This document shows, in pieces, positions 56,186 through 64,000 of a stretch of 64,000 bases of DNA. The notes beneath the pieces were generated by a model. It was not told the origin of the DNA and did no database searches. It was given only the letters and a program-made list of their open reading frames with translations. The first letter of the stretch is position 1. Every line of letters begins with the position of its first letter. The stretch is taken from positions 1-64,000 of the forward strand of contig NZ_JAAIWM010000001.1 in assembly GCF_011008845.1 (NCBI RefSeq). The letters are read 5' to 3'. A program made the translations under genes and the position numbers. The DNA comes from Bacillus mesophilus. Its GTDB lineage: Bacteria; Bacillota; Bacilli; Bacillales; SA4.

Positions 56186-56215
56186 ATCCATTTTCCTTAA
56201 CCAAAATGGATTTTT
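56186..56215 (+). terminator. terminator-like hairpin in the cinA-recA gap
   Basis: ATCCATTTT and AAAATGGAT form a 9-bp stem followed by TTTT on the plus strand. No plus-strand gene precedes it. On the minus strand it would lie between cinA and recA. Confidence 0.5.
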
Positions 56216-56338
56216 AAGAGTAAGAAGTCCTCTAAAATTAAATTTTAATGAAGTTTCTATACTCTTAAACTTCCTTTCTACTTGCAACTAATCTTGTTGA
56301 AATTCTATGTTTCTAATAGAATAGATGAAACAAGAAAT

Positions 56339-56366
56339 AAACCAATAGTAGATTCTACTATTGGTT
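56339..56366 (-). terminator. terminator of the pgsA-cinA unit
   Basis: AACCAATAGTAG and CTACTATTGGTT form a 12-bp stem with loop ATT(C); T-rich DNA follows on the minus strand. Confidence 0.85.
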
Positions 56367-56374
56367 TAACATGA

Positions 56375-57610
56375 TTAAAGAAGTTCTCTTATTAAGTAAT
56401 ATAGTCCATAGCGGACCGATCGCTCTCGAATGGCTTCCCTACTGCCTGCAAGCTTAACAACAAAAGTTTTTGTTTCATTTGTTGGTAAAGAAATTCCTAT
56501 ATACACTGTACCCACTGGCTTTCCCTCAAGGGAATCAGGACCCGCAACACCTGTGAAGCTAATCCCAATATCAGCATTTAGCAGTTGTTTACTATTTTCA
56601 GCAAGTTCCTTGGAACATTGCTTACTCACGGCACCTTCTTTTTCAAGCGTGCTAGGAGCCACTTTTAAGACATGTTCCTTAACATCATTGGTATAGCACA
56701 CAATACCCCCTTTAACGACCTTAGAGGCACCGGAAATCTTAGTAAGGCTTTGGGAAAACATCCCACCCGTTAAGCTTTCCGCAGCAGCGAGGGTTAATCC
56801 CTTTTCTTGTAGCAGGCTCATTACTTCTCTAGCAAGAGACGTCTCTCCATAACCATAGAAGTATTCACCTACTCGTCCCATAATTTGCTGCTCCACTTCG
56901 TCTAATAAAAGAGTTGCTTCTCCCAGTGTTTGATGCTTAGCTGTTAATCTCAATGTCACTTCATAATCAGCAGCAAGAGGAGCAATCGTGGGGTTTGTTT
57001 GGGCATCTATTAAATCTGTAATCTCAGTTTCTAATTGTGATTCGCCGATTCCAAAAAAACGTAAAACTCTGGACTCAATTATTTCCTGGATCTTTAATTC
57101 CTTCATAATCGCCGGTCTTCCAAAGTGAATAAACATCGGTTGCATTTCCTTTGGCGGACCAGGTAATAGCATATAGTGGTGTTCTTTTGAGGTTAAGAAC
57201 ATACCTGGTGCCATTCCAAATCGATTCGGTAAAACGTCACAACCTTCTAATACTAAGGCTTGCTTTTTATTATTTTCTGTCATTATTCGATTCACTTTAT
57301 GAAAATACTCCTCAATAGAATGAAGGGCTTCTTCATCCATGACAAGCTTTCTACCCAAAACAGATGCAATGGTTTCCTTTGTTAGGTCATCCTTTGTAGG
57401 GCCTAGTCCTCCAGTAAAAATAAGGAGATCTGCTCGGGCTTCTGCAAGTTTAATAGATTGTTTGAGCCTTTCAGGATTATCTCCGACTACTGTATGGTAG
57501 TATACATTCACCCCTACTTCAGCAAGTTGCTTAGATAAGAACTGGGCATTAGTATTAGCAATTTGTCCAAGAAGTAATTCAGAGCCGACTGCAATAATCT
57601 CTGCATTCAT
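56375..57610 (-). CDS. cinA: CinA, competence/damage-inducible protein
   Basis: A 411-residue protein with an N-terminal MoeA/MogA-like domain ([24 protein letters not shown]; about 1-170) and a C-terminal PncC-type NMN amidohydrolase domain ([20 protein letters not shown]-like, [10 protein letters not shown]; about 255-411). It is linked to competence and pyridine nucleotide salvage. Here separated from recA by a terminator; in several Gram-positives they are cotranscribed. Confidence 0.95.
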   Translation of the reverse strand: MNAEIIAVGSELLLGQIANTNAQFLSKQLAEVGVNVYYHTVVGDNPERLKQSIKLAEARADLLIFTGGLGPTKDDLTKETIASVLGRKLVMDEEALHSIEEYFHKVNRIMTENNKKQALVLEGCDVLPNRFGMAPGMFLTSKEHHYMLLPGPPKEMQPMFIHFGRPAIMKELKIQEIIESRVLRFFGIGESQLETEITDLIDAQTNPTIAPLAADYEVTLRLTAKHQTLGEATLLLDEVEQQIMGRVGEYFYGYGETSLAREVMSLLQEKGLTLAAAESLTGGMFSQSLTKISGASKVVKGGIVCYTNDVKEHVLKVAPSTLEKEGAVSKQCSKELAENSKQLLNADIGISFTGVAGPDSLEGKPVGTVYIGISLPTNETKTFVVKLAGSREAIRERSVRYGLYYLIRELL

Positions 57611-57625
57611 GCTATGACCACCAAT

Positions 57626-58204
57626 CTATTTAGATTTAAGAAGGACTTCTTTATTTTTCACAAAATAATCCCAACCAGAGTAGATGGTAATGAAAACAGC
57701 AAACCATAAAGATATCATGTCAAAAGGGATATTCAGCCAAACAAATGGAAAATTATGAAGCAATAATGCGGACACTGCAATAATTTGTGCCCAAGTCTTA
57801 ATTTTCCCAAGCATATTGGCTGCAACTACCTCTCCCTCACCTGCTAATACAAGCCTAAGTCCTGTTACAGCAAATTCACGACTAATAATTACAATAACCA
57901 TCCATGCAGGTGCTAGCTGTAATTCCACTAAAGAAATTAACGCAGCAGACACAAGAAGCTTGTCTGCAAGTGGATCTAAGAACTTCCCTAGATTAGTCAC
58001 CATGTTTAGCTTTCTAGCATAGTATCCATCAATCCAGTCCGTACAGGACGCAATGATAAAAATTAGGGCTCCAACAAAGTGATGAACCGGTAAAGAGTAG
58101 TCACCAATCCTAATCTCTCCCCATGAAAATGGTACAAGTGTCACAATTAAGAATAATGGTATAAGAAAAATTCGAGAAACTGTAATTTTATTTGGTAAAT
58201 TCAT
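57626..58204 (-). CDS. pgsA: CDP-diacylglycerol-glycerol-3-phosphate 3-phosphatidyltransferase
   Basis: A 192-residue membrane enzyme for phosphatidylglycerol synthesis. The CDP-alcohol phosphotransferase motif D-G-x2-A-R-x8-G-x3-D-x3-D is visible as DWIDGYYARKLNM, then GKFLDPLADK. AAGGAGG precedes the ATG. Confidence 0.96.
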   Translation of the reverse strand: MNLPNKITVSRIFLIPLFLIVTLVPFSWGEIRIGDYSLPVHHFVGALIFIIASCTDWIDGYYARKLNMVTNLGKFLDPLADKLLVSAALISLVELQLAPAWMVIVIISREFAVTGLRLVLAGEGEVVAANMLGKIKTWAQIIAVSALLLHNFPFVWLNIPFDMISLWFAVFITIYSGWDYFVKNKEVLLKSK

Positions 58205-58250
58205 CGGTTTTAAACCTCCTTACTCACATTTTGCCATAAAAGATGAAAAG

Positions 58251-58275
58251 AAGCCCACATTTTTTTGTGGGCGAT
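58251..58275 (-). terminator. hairpin between rodZ and pgsA
   Basis: GCCCACA and TGTGGGC form a 7-bp stem with a T/A loop, followed on the minus strand by TTCTTTTC. Probably an incomplete terminator within the gene row. Confidence 0.7.
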
Positions 58276-58337
58276 AGTATAAAAAACGGATAGGTCCAGA
58301 TTGACTACCTGAAAACTATTTGTTTTCTGAGAAGCTA

Positions 58338-59240
58338 TTACTCAGCGCTCTTTTCAAATATAATCGTAATTTCCTGCACATCCTTAGGCTCAGCAGGCAA
58401 TTCAACTTTTTGTCCATTAATCATTAATACAGAGTCCATAGCTTTACCTAATTTAACAAATGCTTCAGTTTCATTTGTATAATCATAGGTTGTTCGATCT
58501 GGAGCTTGGTCATCTGCCTTTGTATTAAGCATACCACTGAAGAACTTTTTATTTTTGCCATTTCTTAAGTCTAACCATGTTTCACCAGTAGTTGATACTT
58601 CGACTATAAATTGATTAGTATTAGATAATTTATAAGTAAAACTACGACCTGAGGATTCGACAAGCTCAAACTGTTGAACAGGTTCAACGACTTCTTCCTC
58701 GACCTCTGTAGTTTCTTCCTCTTCAGTCACTGTTTCCTCTTCTTCAGAATCTGTATTTCCTGTCTGAAGCGGGTTTTTAGTATTTTCCTCAACCTCTGCC
58801 CCTGTTTCTGTTTCAGGTTTTTCCTCAACTTGATCTGCAGGAGGATCAGTTTGTGAGACTTTCCAAACTGTAAAGGCGATTCCAATTACAATAACCGTTA
58901 CAAGAATTTTAGGGAAAAGTTGTAGAAACTTTGAATCCTTCGTATTTACTTCTGCTCTTGCTCGTTTAACACGTGAAAGTTGCTCTGGAATGGCTTCCTT
59001 TTTGGCACTTGGTAGCTCATTCTTAAATTCCTCAAAAACTTGTTCTGAATCTAAGCCAACTGCTTCAGCATATTGTTTGACAAAAGCACGCGCGTAAAAT
59101 ATACCTGGCAACGCATCAAAGTTACCTTCCTCAACATTTTGTAAATAGCGCCTTTGGATTTTTGTTATAAGTTGTAACTCCTCGAGCGTTATGTTTCGCT
59201 CTTCCCTTGCTCGCTTTAAATGCTGTCCTAGTTCAGTCAA
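58338..59240 (-). CDS. rodZ: RodZ-like cell-shape protein (YmfM)
   Basis: About 300 residues: an N-terminal Xre-type helix-turn-helix (1-70; TELGQHLKRAREERNITLEE), a basic stretch, a membrane helix (about 110-130), an acidic Glu/Thr-rich linker and a C-terminal DUF4115 domain. RodZ links MreB to the membrane. TTG 59240 is chosen after AGGTG, matching the known MTELG start. Confidence 0.92.
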   Translation of the reverse strand: MTELGQHLKRAREERNITLEELQLITKIQRRYLQNVEEGNFDALPGIFYARAFVKQYAEAVGLDSEQVFEEFKNELPSAKKEAIPEQLSRVKRARAEVNTKDSKFLQLFPKILVTVIVIGIAFTVWKVSQTDPPADQVEEKPETETGAEVEENTKNPLQTGNTDSEEEETVTEEEETTEVEEEVVEPVQQFELVESSGRSFTYKLSNTNQFIVEVSTTGETWLDLRNGKNKKFFSGMLNTKADDQAPDRTTYDYTNETEAFVKLGKAMDSVLMINGQKVELPAEPKDVQEITIIFEKSAE

Positions 59241-59257
59241 TAAAAACACCTACCATT

Positions 59258-60052
59258 TTAAAAATCAAAAGTTGAAAACGATGAATCACCTGACATAAAT
59301 GGTTGTTGGTCTACAACATCATAAGTAATTTCCTCATCAGGCTGATTTCTTAATTCAATAATATAATCAAAATCATCTAACGTATATTCAGTATGCTGAA
59401 CGAAGATATCTGGATGCTCGACTACCTTTGTAGCGGGCAGTCGCATAATTTCTCTAACAAGCTGCCAATGTCGTTCGTTAGCTCGCCTCGTCGATACGAT
59501 TCCATCAATAATGAAAAGGTTCTCCTCATTGTACTCATCTTCAATTAATTGACTACGTATGGTCTGTTTTAGTAATGTCGAGGAAACAAACAACCACTTT
59601 TTATTAGCACATACACTAGAAGCAACAATTGATTCAGTCTTTCCAACTCTAGGCATTCCTCTTATTCCGACAAGCTTATGGCCTTCCTTTTTGAATAATT
59701 CTGCCATAAAATCTACAAGTAACCCTAACTCGTCTCTCACAAATCGAAACGTTTTTTTATCATCCGCATCTCTTTGTATATATCTCCCATGCCTTACTGC
59801 TAATCGATCGCGCAGCTTTGGTTCACGAAGCTTTGTCACGGTTATATTATCCATAGTTTGTAGTATTGATTCAAGTCTTAAAATCTGTTCATGATGATCT
59901 GATAAAAGAAGCATTCCTCTTCGCATATCCTCAACACCATTTATTGTAATAATGTTAATGGATAACATTCCCAATAGAGAAGAGATGTCACCCAGTAAGC
60001 CAGGGCGGTTTTTATGTATTTCATACTCCAGATACCATTCCTTCTTTGCCAT
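59258..60052 (-). CDS. ymfK: YmfK, DUF3388 protein with ACT-like N-terminus
   Basis: A 264-residue cytosolic protein. The N-terminus (WYLEYEIHKNRPGLLGDISSLLG) looks like an ACT ligand-binding domain. The rest (IRGMPRVGKTES) includes a P-loop-like segment near 135-142. Conserved between ymfJ and rodZ; function unknown. ATG 60052 follows GGAGGGG by eight bases. Confidence 0.88.
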   Translation of the reverse strand: MAKKEWYLEYEIHKNRPGLLGDISSLLGMLSINIITINGVEDMRRGMLLLSDHHEQILRLESILQTMDNITVTKLREPKLRDRLAVRHGRYIQRDADDKKTFRFVRDELGLLVDFMAELFKKEGHKLVGIRGMPRVGKTESIVASSVCANKKWLFVSSTLLKQTIRSQLIEDEYNEENLFIIDGIVSTRRANERHWQLVREIMRLPATKVVEHPDIFVQHTEYTLDDFDYIIELRNQPDEEITYDVVDQQPFMSGDSSFSTFDF

Positions 60053-60230
60053 TAAAGACACCCCTCCTTAACACCATGTACTAAATATCGAAACTATATA
60101 CCTTATTACTATAATATAGTATTTATATATAATAGGAAAGGCAAAGGGTAGCAAAATATGACAAATCCCTAAATTAAGGACTATGGGACCAATTATATTA
60201 GATATGTTAGTAATATCCAAACCAAAAGAA

Positions 60231-60259
60231 AAAAAGAGGGTAACTTTCCCCCTCTTTTT
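60231..60259 (-). terminator. terminator of ymfJ
   Basis: AAAAAGAGGG and CCCTCTTTTT form a 10-bp stem with a 9-base loop. Confidence 0.85.
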
Positions 60260-60262
60260 GAA

Positions 60263-60538
60263 TTAGCTAGTAGTTGTTGTGCCTTCACTACCATCATTTT
60301 GAACTAATTTTACCATCATGTTTGCAATGGCATGCTGTTCTTCTGGTGAAGCAACGCTCCAAAGATCAGCCAAAACTTTTTCTTGATCATTTTGCGGGTT
60401 AACTTGCTTTGCTAAGTAACCACCGATTTGGTAAGCAAGATCAGAAATTGTGCTTTGCTCCATACCTTCGTTTTGGGCATGGTGAAGACGATTTGCTAAG
60501 AAATCTTTCCATTGTTCCCAGTTATCTAAAACAGACAT
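60263..60538 (-). CDS. ymfJ: YmfJ, DUF3243 small protein
   Basis: A 91-residue helical protein (VLDNWEQWKDFLANRLHHAQ ... DLAYQIGGYLAKQV) of the DUF3243 family. GGAGGAA precedes the ATG. Function unknown; conserved in this order in Bacillus. Confidence 0.92.
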   Translation of the reverse strand: MSVLDNWEQWKDFLANRLHHAQNEGMEQSTISDLAYQIGGYLAKQVNPQNDQEKVLADLWSVASPEEQHAIANMMVKLVQNDGSEGTTTTS

Positions 60539-60626
60539 TGAAATTCCTCCTTAAAGTTGATACACAGTTATTTTGTCTTCTTCTAATAAAAATATTCAAG
60601 GAGGAAGTTTTTCGGTCAACTTTTAT

Positions 60627-61349
60627 CTATGTATGCCATGCACCGTTAACAGAAATAATTTGTCCATTTATATAAGAAGCTTGCTTTGAAAGGAGAAATT
60701 GAACGCTATGGGCAATTTCCTCTGGTTTTCCTAACCTCCCCATCGGAATTTCTTCAATCAATGCACCTAGATCACTTTCGTCTAGAACGTGAAGCATGGA
60801 TGTATTAATAGCACCTGGTGCTACTGCATTCACCCTTATATTGGATGGTGCAAGCTCCTTTGCTAGGGCTTTTACTAGTGTGTTTTGTCCACCTTTAACC
60901 ATAGAATATAATGCCTCACATGAAGCCCCAATCTCTCCCCAAATCGAAGTTATAAATACAATGTTGCCCGATTTATTTGAAATCATCTTCGGTAGGATGG
61001 CTTGTGTAATCAGAAAAGGACTCGTCATATGGAGCTGAATCATTGTCGTGACCTCTTCAATAGCCATATCTGTGACTAGTCCCACATAGCTATTTCCACT
61101 GTTCAAAATCAACGAGTCAATTGGGTGATGTACCTGATTTAATAATTCATTTACACCATCAGAAATTGACAAATCTGCTTTTATTAAGAAGATCTCATGA
61201 TTTTTATATTCTTCTTGAAGTTGTTTTAGTCCCTCTCCATTTTTATAATAATGAAGATAAACTGCATAATCATCTTTAATTAGTTGCCGAGCAATAGCAT
61301 TTCCAATTCCACCACTTGCGCCTGTTAGTAGTGCATATTTTTTTACCAT
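60627..61349 (-). CDS. ymfI: short-chain dehydrogenase/reductase YmfI
   Basis: A 240-residue SDR with the cofactor motif TGASGGIGNAIA (8-19), the NSGNS variant of NAG, and the catalytic Ser/Tyr/Lys in ITSIW ... YSMVKGG. ATG 61349 follows AAAGGAAG; the long upstream extension lacks a site. Related to FabG-type reductases; substrate unknown. Confidence 0.92.
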   Translation of the reverse strand: MVKKYALLTGASGGIGNAIARQLIKDDYAVYLHYYKNGEGLKQLQEEYKNHEIFLIKADLSISDGVNELLNQVHHPIDSLILNSGNSYVGLVTDMAIEEVTTMIQLHMTSPFLITQAILPKMISNKSGNIVFITSIWGEIGASCEALYSMVKGGQNTLVKALAKELAPSNIRVNAVAPGAINTSMLHVLDESDLGALIEEIPMGRLGKPEEIAHSVQFLLSKQASYINGQIISVNGAWHT

Positions 61350-61433
61350 CTTACATACTTCCTTTGTTATTAGATCATTTATTTGTAAAGATAACCAGAC
61401 TTTTGGTAAATCATAAAAAGTCGCCATACAAAA

Positions 61434-61463
61434 AAGAGATGACAAGTATATTGTCTATCTCTT
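61434..61463 (-). terminator. terminator of ymfF-ymfH
   Basis: AAGAGAT-GACAA and TTGTC-T-ATCTCTT form a 12-bp stem with one bulge; six T follow on the minus strand. Confidence 0.85.
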
Positions 61464-61480
61464 CTTCTCGTGATGTCAAG

Positions 61481-62761
61481 TTACTTTGGTACAACCTGAC
61501 ATACCGTCATTCTTTCCTCATCAATTAATGCAGCTGCACCCGCTTTTATGTCTTCCAAAGTTAGTGATTCTAATACCTTCACCACTTCAAACATATTCAT
61601 TTCATTAAAGGAGTATCTTGTAAATTGGTTTGCGATAAATTCTGGTGAATTTAACGCCCTTAGGAACGATCCAATTTTCTTCTTTTTTACTCTCTCTAGG
61701 TATTCCTCTGAAAGCTGATCGTTATAAGACATCAACATCTTTTTGAGTGTCTCAGCTAGTTGATCTGGTTGTGGAGTATCTCCACCGATTATACCAAAGC
61801 CAAATCCTAACTCTTCTGTGTAATCAAAGGAGAAGGTATCATCGATAAGGCCCTCATTGTATAAGGTATCATAATTTTTTGAGCTTTTTCCAAATAACAT
61901 ATCAAGTAATACATTAGTTGAGAGCTCAGATCTTAATAAGCCTTCTCCAGATTTGTTTGGATTTGCTACTTTTAAACCAACTAAGCACTTTGAGGATTGA
62001 ACCGTCATTTTTAAGACCTGTAATTTTTCAGCAACTTGTTGAGGTTCTTCATCAAAATAGCGTTGAATTGGCGCTTGAGCTTGATAATCCTTTTTAGCTT
62101 GATTATCTCTAATTTGATTCATAATATTCTCAGGATCGATGGGACCAACAACAAATAAAAGCATATTACTTGGGTGATAAAACGTTTCATAACAAGTATA
62201 AAGAAGATCCTTTGTAATCTTTGCAATCGATTCAACGGTACCTGCAATATCAATTTTAACAGGGTGTTCTTTGTACATGTTTTGAATTACCCCAAAGTAA
62301 AGTCGCCAGTCAGCATTATCGTCGTACATCGTAATCTCCTGACCAATAATACCTTTTTCCTTTTCAACTGTTTTCTCTGTAAAATATGGCGCCTGAACAA
62401 AATCAAGAAGAGTTTCTAAATTCTGTTCTACGTTAGATGTGCTTGAAAATAAATATGCAGTCCTTGTAAAAGATGTGAATGCATTTGCAGACGCCCCTTG
62501 CTTACTAAACTGTTGAAACACATCTTCATGCTCTTTTTCAAATAGCTTATGTTCTAGAAAATGAGCAATACCATCAGGTACTTCGACTGGTTCGTCGCCA
62601 TTTAAGGGAACAAAACGGTTATCGATCGATCCATACTTTGTTGTAAATGTAGCATATGTCTTGTTGAAACCTTGCTTAGGTAAAATATAAACTTGTAATC
62701 CATTAGATAACGTTTCGTGGTATAATTCTTCCTTTAATTGTTCAAATACTACCTTCTCCAT
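61481..62761 (-). CDS. ymfH: M16-family zinc metallopeptidase YmfH
   Basis: A 426-residue protein with the inverted zinc motif HFLEH (about 67-71) and a downstream Glu, typical of M16 peptidases. In this family an active subunit pairs with an inactive one. The ATG overlaps the ymfF stop by one base, so the two are coupled. Target unknown. Confidence 0.95.
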   Translation of the reverse strand: MEKVVFEQLKEELYHETLSNGLQVYILPKQGFNKTYATFTTKYGSIDNRFVPLNGDEPVEVPDGIAHFLEHKLFEKEHEDVFQQFSKQGASANAFTSFTRTAYLFSSTSNVEQNLETLLDFVQAPYFTEKTVEKEKGIIGQEITMYDDNADWRLYFGVIQNMYKEHPVKIDIAGTVESIAKITKDLLYTCYETFYHPSNMLLFVVGPIDPENIMNQIRDNQAKKDYQAQAPIQRYFDEEPQQVAEKLQVLKMTVQSSKCLVGLKVANPNKSGEGLLRSELSTNVLLDMLFGKSSKNYDTLYNEGLIDDTFSFDYTEELGFGFGIIGGDTPQPDQLAETLKKMLMSYNDQLSEEYLERVKKKKIGSFLRALNSPEFIANQFTRYSFNEMNMFEVVKVLESLTLEDIKAGAAALIDEERMTVCQVVPK

Positions 62762-64000
62762 TATGCTTCCCCCTTTCCTTTTAAGAAGTAAATGGTATCA
62801 AGTTCAATCTTTTTTCCTGCTTCGATGATTTGTTCTTTGGTAACGTCTTTAACCTTTCGAAGCCATTCATCAATAGGTTGCTTTACTTCTGCTAATACGT
62901 CGTTATACAACACCTCAATCAGTCCTCTAGACGTATCAATCGTCTCAAGTAATTGATTAACCAGCACTGCTTTTGTTTGTTCTAACTCCTTATCAGTAAA
63001 ATCAGCATTTTTCATAGCAATCATTTGTTCTTTGATAATCGAAACTGCTTGATCGTAATTTTTAGCATCGACACCAGACATCACCATTAATAGTCCTTTA
63101 TGACTCTCTACTCTTGAGGCAGCATAATATGCTAGACTTGCCTTCTCACGAACATTTATAAATAGCTTAGAGTGAGAAAACCCTCCAAAAATCCCATTAA
63201 AGACTTGCAAAGCGTAATATTCCGGGTCCTGATACGTTATATTTGTTCGGTAACCAACATTGAGCTTTCCTTGCTTAACATCCTGTTCCTCAATCACTTC
63301 ATTTTCTTTATTAATGGTAATTGGGGGGTTACTTACAATTTTAGGACTTCTATCTTCTAATTTAAATAAAGTAGCAACTGAACTCTTTAATTCTGTAGCA
63401 CTAACGTCTCCTACTACATATAGGTCTATTTCATCTTCTCTTAATGATTTTTGATAATATTCAAAAAGAGATCGAGGTGTAATCTGATCCACATCCTCCA
63501 TTTGTCCATTTGCATGAAGTGAATACGGTTCATCCTTACACATTTCCTCTACAAGACGAAGACTAGCATACCTCATTTTGTCATCAAAGACAGATTGTAT
63601 TCTCTGTTTTAAAGCACGCTTTTCCTTCTCTACTATGGATGCTAAAAATACTCCATTTTCCTGTGCAGGATTTTGAACGATATCCGCTAGTAAAGATAAC
63701 CCTTTCTCTAGTAAGGGAGTCTGATCTGAAAGATAAACCTCATTAGCAATCTCCACTCTAATGGTAATGATATGATATTCACCTTTTTTTGTTAGATCAA
63801 CACCAAGAGAAGCACCGTATAATTCATCTAAATAGCTTCTTAGCTCAGTTGTACTTGGATATTGGTTTGTTCCACTTTGTAACACATGTGGCAACAATGC
63901 ACGGTGTGTGACGTCCTCCTTAGTTAAAGGAGCTTTAAGCTTCATGACTAAGGTATTGGTCTTATACTTTTTTGTCTCCACTACATGAAGTGATAATCCA
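62761..64000 (-). CDS. ymfF: M16-family peptidase-like YmfF (5' end cut by window)
   Basis: The frame stays open to the right edge: about 413 codons are visible, and the residues GLSLHVV precede ETKKYKTNT, so the true start lies beyond 64000. The place of the HXXEH motif is taken by LLPHVLQSG, so this is the non-catalytic partner of YmfH. A GTG at 63981 could be mistaken for the start. Confidence 0.93.
   Translation of the reverse strand, partial: GLSLHVVETKKYKTNTLVMKLKAPLTKEDVTHRALLPHVLQSGTNQYPSTTELRSYLDELYGASLGVDLTKKGEYHIITIRVEIANEVYLSDQTPLLEKGLSLLADIVQNPAQENGVFLASIVEKEKRALKQRIQSVFDDKMRYASLRLVEEMCKDEPYSLHANGQMEDVDQITPRSLFEYYQKSLREDEIDLYVVGDVSATELKSSVATLFKLEDRSPKIVSNPPITINKENEVIEEQDVKQGKLNVGYRTNITYQDPEYYALQVFNGIFGGFSHSKLFINVREKASLAYYAASRVESHKGLLMVMSGVDAKNYDQAVSIIKEQMIAMKNADFTDKELEQTKAVLVNQLLETIDTSRGLIEVLYNDVLAEVKQPIDEWLRKVKDVTKEQIIEAGKKIELDTIYFLKGKGEA

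Overview
The window is chromosomal DNA of a spore-forming Bacillaceae bacterium. It is AT-rich, uses strong GGAGG-type ribosome binding sites, and carries sporulation genes (sspP, spoVS, cotE, spoVK, a Spo0E-type phosphatase, sirA). Long blocks follow the Bacillus subtilis gene order: lexA-yneA-yneB-ynzC-tkt-sirA-yneF ... ccdA-yneI-ccdC-yneK; glnA-glnR-ynbB-hflX-spoVK; and hfq-miaA-mutL-mutS-cotE-ricA-miaB ... spoVS-ymdB-rny-recA-cinA-pgsA-rodZ-ymfK-ymfJ-ymfI-ymfH-ymfF. Nearly all genes after about 4.6 kb are on the minus strand. The genus cannot be fixed from this sequence alone.

Layout. Bases 1-52 are the 5' end of a 16S rRNA gene reading off the left edge, preceded by four similar promoters about 95 bp apart. 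Bases 1168-10430 form a selenium island: selA, a very short CXXU (SelW-like) selenoprotein gene, selD with an in-frame TGA at codon 17, a PhnC/PhnE/PhnD-type ABC importer, a glycosyltransferase whose start overlaps the end of selB, selB, and a divergent tRNA-Sec gene. Both selenoprotein genes are cut or missed by ordinary ORF calling because TGA is read as stop. A nitroreductase and two tiny CXXC proteins follow, then proI-proB-proA (12.0-15.3 kb) and yneK/ccdC/yneI/mrpB-like/ccdA (15.7-18.8 kb). Next come a Spo0E-like gene, a heterodimeric ABC exporter pair and mnmH (tRNA 2-selenouridine synthase). From 24.7 to 37.7 kb lie cell-division/SOS, nitrogen and sporulation genes; from 37.7 to 47 kb RNA modification, mismatch repair and CotE; from 47 to 51 kb a 2-oxoacid:ferredoxin oxidoreductase and a dipeptidase; and from 51 kb to the end the rny/recA/pgsA/ymf block.

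How the genes work together. SelD makes selenophosphate. SelA uses it to make Sec-tRNA, and SelB plus tRNA-Sec deliver Sec at UGA. MnmH (23.6 kb) uses the same donor for wobble 2-selenouridine. The glycosyltransferase coupled to selB has an N-terminal half that resembles, from memory, the selenosugar synthase SenB, so a third (small-molecule) use of selenophosphate is possible. The adjacent PhnCDE-type importer may feed selenium or a related oxyanion to the locus. These last two assignments are inference and are the best candidates here for an undescribed system. Regulation visible in the sequence includes LexA operators at yneA/lexA and recA, paired GlnR-type operators at glnRA, and a leader of about 395 nt in front of rny.

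Two families of Bacillus-type intergenic repeats occur: a 'GCGC...GGGGCTGGGCGCTGGAGC' type at 17.0, 19.2 and (degenerate) 51.0 kb, and a longer type at 38.8 and 51.2 kb.
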